Shown here piece by piece: positions 36,470 to 40,742 of a stretch of DNA of 40,742 nucleotides (positions are counted from its first letter, which is position 1; every line of letters starts with the position of its first letter). Origin of the DNA: Candidatus Omnitrophota bacterium (lineage in GTDB: Bacteria; Omnitrophota; Gorgyraeia; Tantalellales; Tantalellaceae). Location of the stretch: assembly GCA_015233235.1 (NCBI GenBank), contig JADFYD010000002.1, forward strand, positions 1-40,742, in the 5' to 3' direction. The notes under the pieces are model-generated. The model saw nothing but the letters and a program-made list of their open reading frames with translations, did no database searches and was not told the DNA's origin. A program made the position numbers and the translations under genes.

Positions 36470-38542
36470 CAGCGCCTTTCAGCCTCTTTATGCTGAGATT
36501 GGTCCTGTTCTGTTTGTCGATCTCGTAAAGTATCACTTTTACTTTGTCGCCTTCCTTGAAAACTTCATTGGCATCTTTCACGTATTTGTCGGCGATCTCG
36601 GAAACATGTATAAGACCTTCTTTACCGGGCAGGAATTCGCAGAAGGCGCCGAAATTCATGACTTTCGTAATCGTGCCATCGTATATCATGCCGACTTCCG
36701 GCTTAGCCAGTATACCTCTTATGATGGCCACGGCTTTGTCTAGGGATTCTTTGTTGGCTGAGGAGATCTGACACAGACCGTTGTCGTCGATGTTAATTTC
36801 CGCGCCTGAATCGGCTGTTATCTTGCGTATCACTTTTCCGCCGGAACCGATAACATCCCTGATCTTGTCCGACTCGAGCTGTATGCTGACAATGCGCGGC
36901 GCGAATTTCGATATGTCGCCGAGCGGTTTTCCTATAGTACCTTCCATGTGGTCGAGTATCTTAAGCCGGGCTTTTTTCGCTTTCAGAAAACAGTCGCCGA
37001 GTATGTTAAAAGAGATGCCTTTTATTTTAAGGTCCATCTGTAGGGCCGTTAATCCGGCGCGGGTACCCGCGGCTTTAAAATCCATATCGCCGCAATGATC
37101 TTCCATTCCTGCGATATCGGTGAATATCACATGATTCGCTCCCTCTTTCAGTAGCCCCATCGCTATCCCGCTTACAGCTGATTTTATCGGAACTCCGCCG
37201 GCCATCAAAGACAGAGATCCCGCGCATACGGTCGCCATGGAACTTGACCCGTTCGATTCAAGTATCTCTGAAACGAGGCGTATAGTGTACGGGAATTCAT
37301 TTTCTGAGGGTAATACGGCTTCCAGCGCCTTGGCGGCGAGCGCCCCGTGGCCTATCTCACGTCGCCCCGGGCCTCTAAGCATACGCACCTCACCGACGCT
37401 GAATGGCGGGAAATTATAATGCAGCATAAAGCGTCTTTTGCTTTCACCCTCAAGCGCGTCTATTACCTGTTCGTCATCGCTTGTTCCGAGCGTGACAACC
37501 GAAAGAGCCTGTGTCTGTCCCCGTGTAAAAAGCGCCGAGCCGTGTGTACATGGCAATAAATTGATCTCAGAAGACAAATTCCTAATATCGTCGAACCCGC
37601 GTCCGTCGACGCGCTTTTTCTCGGTTACAACGAATTCACGGAAAACTTTCTTTTTTACTTCTTCGAATGCCATCATGATCTCTTTCTCGGAATCATCTTC
37701 GCTCAAAAATGCCTCAATTACTTTTTTCTTGAGCTCGCAGGAATTCTTGCGGTTCTTCTCTTTGTCGACGATCTGTAAACCCGTGCGTATCTCTCCGCCG
37801 AATTTGTCTTTTATCTTTTTCGCGAGAGCTTCCTTGGCGACAGGTCTTACGGCGTCTTCCCGTTTAATTTTACCGGCTTTTTTAACCAGTTCCTTTTGAC
37901 ATGCGACAATGGGTTTAATAGCCTCAAAACCAAAACGTATGGCTTCCATCATTTGGTCTTCGCTAAGCTCGTTCGCGCCGGCTTCAAGCATGACAATGTC
38001 GGTCTCGTTAGCTACGACCGTCATATCCAGCAGGCTTGTTTTCATTTCAAGAAACGTGGGATTTATAACTAAGTTTCCGTCAATAAGACCGACTCTTACG
38101 GCGCCGATAGGGCCGTTGAACGGAATGTCCGATATCATGAGAGCGGCCGAAGCGCCTATGATGGCGGGTATGTCGGAGTCGTTGTTGCCGTCCGCCGAGA
38201 GAACTGAAACTATCACCTGAACTTCGTTGGAAAGTCCCGCCGGGAACAGCGGTCTTATCGGCCGGTCGATCATACGCGACGTGAGTACGGCTTTTTCCGA
38301 AGGTTTGCCTTCGCGTTTAAAAAAACCGCCCGGGATCTTTCCTGCAGCAAAAGTTTTTTCCTGATATTCGACCGTGAGAGGAACAAAGTCTATGTCTTCA
38401 CGCACTTTGTCATCGCATGACGCCGCCGCGAGGACCAGCGTTCCTCCATATTGTACTGTACGGATCCACCGGCTTGTTTAGCCAGTTTTCCGGTCTCTAT
38501 GATAATCTCTTCCCTGCCGCATTTTACGGATACTCGTTCCAT
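36438..38542 (-). CDS. pnp: Polyribonucleotide nucleotidyltransferase, apparently frameshifted near 5' end (track ORF starts at 38405)
   Basis: PNPase core, KH (IRDVIGSGGKVIRKITADSGAEINI) and S1 domains; upstream frame MERVSVKCGREEIIIETGKLAKQAGGSV then, one nt short, QYGGTLVLAAASCDDKVREDIDFVPLTVEY. Confidence 0.93.
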
Positions 38543-38589
38543 TTAAATACCTTGCCTTTTGATGTGTTGTAACGCTGTTTTTATAAAGG

Positions 38590-38607
38590 AATACGCCGTC
38601 GCGTATT
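38590..38607 (-). promoter_or_regulatory. Stem-loop in rpsO-pnp intergenic region
   Basis: AATACGC (38590-38596) - CGTC - GCGTATT (38601-38607), right at the rpsO stop codon. Confidence 0.5.
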
Positions 38608-38876
38608 TACTTTCTCAATCCCAACTTAGTAATGAGTTCGTGGTACTTTTCGTTGTTGGTGGCCTTTACGTAACTGAGGAGCGTTCGCCTCTTGTTCACC
38701 AACATTAAAAGTCCGACCCTGGAATGGTAGTCTTTTTTGTGCTTTTTGAAATGTTCAGAAAGGTTTTCAATGCGGGTCGTGAGCAGCGCTATTTGTACCT
38801 CCGGCGATCCCGTATCTGAGGCATGTTTTTTAAAACCGGATATGACTTCAAGTTTCTTCTCTTTTGCGATTGGCAC
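38607..38876 (-). CDS. rpsO: 30S ribosomal protein S15 (GTG start, M/VPIAKEKK)
   Basis: [70 protein letters not shown] just upstream of the GTG at 38876. Confidence 0.97.
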   Translation of the reverse strand: MPIAKEKKLEVISGFKKHASDTGSPEVQIALLTTRIENLSEHFKKHKKDYHSRVGLLMLVNKRRTLLSYVKATNNEKYHELITKLGLRK

Positions 38877-38901
38877 CGTGTTACCTCCTGATTTAGTTAA
38901 A

Positions 38902-38929
38902 AGTTCAAAGTTCATAGTTCAAAGTTCGT
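38902..38929. repeat. Heptanucleotide tandem repeat (4 x 7 nt) upstream of rpsO
   Basis: AGTTCAA AGTTCAT AGTTCAA AGTTCGT. Confidence 0.8.
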
Positions 38930-38967
38930 AAACGTAATGTATCATAACACAGAAACGTTGCTTTGTA

Positions 38968-39008
38968 AATCAAAAGGACAGGCGCTGGAAAAGCCTGTCC
39001 TTTTGATT
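38968..39008 (-). terminator. Intrinsic-terminator-like hairpin downstream of rpsA
   Basis: Perfect 16-bp stem AATCAAAAGGACAGGC (38968-38983) / GCCTGTCCTTTTGATT (38993-39008), 9-nt loop, U-containing 3' side on the minus strand. Confidence 0.8.
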
Positions 39009-39024
39009 ATGGCGGATTTAAGTA

Positions 39025-40665
39025 CTAATTTGCGCCTTCCGTCGGCAGCAGAGGAGCGTTTGTCGGAATTTCTTTATCCGTGCCGACATTTTTCAGGCTC
39101 AGCGCGATCTTTTTCTGTATGCCGTCGATGTGAATAACTTTGACTTTGACGGCGTCGCCGACCTTGAAGGTATCTTCGAGTTTTTTGCCCGGATCGATGT
39201 CGATTTCCGACACATGCAAAAGTCCCTCAAGATCTTTTTCAAGTTCAACGAATACGCCGAAATTGGTGATATTCGTAACCTTTCCGTCAGAGATCGTCCC
39301 GGAGGCGTACTTTTTTGAAATATCGTCCCAAGGATTAGTTAAAAGCTGTTTCATCCCGAGCGCGAGCCTTCGGTTCTGCTCGTCAACGTTCAGAATGACC
39401 GCCTCGATGTCATCACCCTTCTTGAGCACCTCTTTAGGATGATTTATTCTTTTCGTCCAGGAAAGATCTGAAACGTGTACCAACCCTTCTATGCCGGGTT
39501 CTATCTCTATGAACGCGCCGTAATCGGTGAGAGTGTTGACCTTGCCAGTTACCTTATCGCTTACATGGTAACGGCCTTCGAGGCCCACCCACGGGTCGGC
39601 CTGAAGTTGTTTCAGCCCGAGCGAAAGTTTCTGATTGTCTTTGTCGAGTTTCAGCACCATTGCCTGTATCTTTTCCCCGATTTTGAATTTCTCGCTTGGG
39701 TGTGTGACCTTTTTCGACCATGAGAATTCCGAAATATGGATAAGCCCTTCGATCCCTTCCTCAAGTTCCAGGAAAATACCGTAAGGCATGATGTTCACGA
39801 CTTTGCCTTCGACAACAGCGCCTTCGGGATATTTATCGCTGATCTTTTCCCACGGGTTGGTCGTTTTCTGTTTGTAGCCAAGCGATACTTTTGTATTTTC
39901 CTTGTCAAAATCCAGTATCACTACTTCGACTTCATCGCCAACGTTCATTATGTCGGTGGGTTTCGCGATCCTGCCCCAGCTCATATCCGTTATATGCAGC
40001 AGCCCGGTAATGCCGCCGCCGATATCCACGAACGCGCCGAAATCGGTTATGTTGCGTACGATACCTTTAACGACATCGCCTTTATTGAGAGTTTCAAGTA
40101 TGTTCTGTTTCTCTTCTTTCCTTTTTTCGTCGACGATCTCTTTACGCGAAAGGACGATGTTCTTTCGCGGTATATTGATTTTTACGATGCGGAAATCGTA
40201 GATCTTTCCTTCAAGATTGTCGCTGCCGCCGGCATCCTGCATCGCCGAAAGACTGGCCGGTAAAAATGCTTCAAGCCCTATATCGACCATAAACCCGCCG
40301 CGTACTTTGCGTGCTACTTTACCGCGTATAGGGTCGCCTTCCTTATAGTTATCGATTATATTCTGCCACCCTTTGAGTTTTCTGGCTTTTTCGTGAGAAA
40401 GGATGACCATACCGGCGTCGTTCTCTTTTGTTTCAAGAAGAACATCTATTTTGTCGCCGATTTTTATGTTATCCGGGTCCATGAATTCCGATCTATGTAC
40501 GACGCCTTCGGACTTATATCCGATATCGACCAAAACGTCTTTGCCGTCGATCTGGACGACAAAACCGGGGAGTATATCACCTTCCTTCACATTGCTGATG
40601 CTCTTTTCATAAAGAGCAGCAAGGTCGAACACTTCGTTTGTTTGTTTGTCTTCTGTTTTCATCAC
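39025..40665 (-). CDS. rpsA: 30S ribosomal protein S1 (six S1 repeats)
   Basis: Repeated S1 motifs: GDILPGFVVQIDGKDVLVDIGYKSEGVV, VRGGFMVDIGLEAFLPAS, ITDFGAFVDIGGGITGLLHITDMSW, PYGIFLELEEGIEGLIHISEFSW, DYGAFIEIEPGIEGLVHVSDLSW, NFGVFVELEKDLEGLLHVSEI. Confidence 0.96.
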   Translation of the reverse strand: MMKTEDKQTNEVFDLAALYEKSISNVKEGDILPGFVVQIDGKDVLVDIGYKSEGVVHRSEFMDPDNIKIGDKIDVLLETKENDAGMVILSHEKARKLKGWQNIIDNYKEGDPIRGKVARKVRGGFMVDIGLEAFLPASLSAMQDAGGSDNLEGKIYDFRIVKINIPRKNIVLSRKEIVDEKRKEEKQNILETLNKGDVVKGIVRNITDFGAFVDIGGGITGLLHITDMSWGRIAKPTDIMNVGDEVEVVILDFDKENTKVSLGYKQKTTNPWEKISDKYPEGAVVEGKVVNIMPYGIFLELEEGIEGLIHISEFSWSKKVTHPSEKFKIGEKIQAMVLKLDKDNQKLSLGLKQLQADPWVGLEGRYHVSDKVTGKVNTLTDYGAFIEIEPGIEGLVHVSDLSWTKRINHPKEVLKKGDDIEAVILNVDEQNRRLALGMKQLLTNPWDDISKKYASGTISDGKVTNITNFGVFVELEKDLEGLLHVSEIDIDPGKKLEDTFKVGDAVKVKVIHIDGIQKKIALSLKNVGTDKEIPTNAPLLPTEGAN

Positions 40666-40742
40666 GATATATCAGCTCCTTTTGTAGATTATTTGGCCAG
40701 TTATTGTACCTTTAATTAATTGTTAATGCAATAAAAAATTGC

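Noticed and set aside
36297-40719. Many plus-strand ORFs opposite dut/pnp/rpsO/rpsA
   Set aside because: Antisense shadows of housekeeping genes; Ser/Phe-rich with no domains.

Overview
This 40.7 kb window looks chromosomal and bacterial. The giant secreted ORF carrying a 'KLAPPL' N-terminal motif suggests Candidatus Omnitrophota or a relative, but that placement is inference only. Left part (+ strand): the 3' end of a hypothetical CDS, a CNNM/CorC-type DUF21-CBS protein, a giant (1868 aa) predicted secreted protein with an embedded GT-B/glycogen-synthase-like region, a TolC/MdtA/AcrB-type RND efflux operon, a complete IS3-family insertion sequence with a likely -1 frameshift, and a beheaded surface-protein fragment next to the IS. 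Middle: a CBS protein, uvrA, an XRE-cupin regulator, then a tightly packed 7-gene minus-strand operon (AlpA-like HTH, FAR/thioester-reductase-like SDR, Cys-cluster GMC oxidoreductase, 7TM-GAF histidine kinase, two stand-alone REC proteins, HD-GYP phosphodiesterase). This operon diverges from a MerR-like regulator and a second paralogous Cys-cluster GMC oxidoreductase. Right part (- strand): a housekeeping cluster rpsA-rpsO-pnp-dut-uppP-ftsK-rodZ-like-rimO-pgsA-pgpA. The most notable observations are the divergent redox/signalling locus at 20.0-29.4 kb, the secreted GT-B-like giant protein, an apparent 1-nt frameshift near the 5' end of pnp, several palindromic intergenic elements, and two heptanucleotide tandem-repeat tracts. 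All calls come from reading the sequence and supplied ORFs; no database searches were run.
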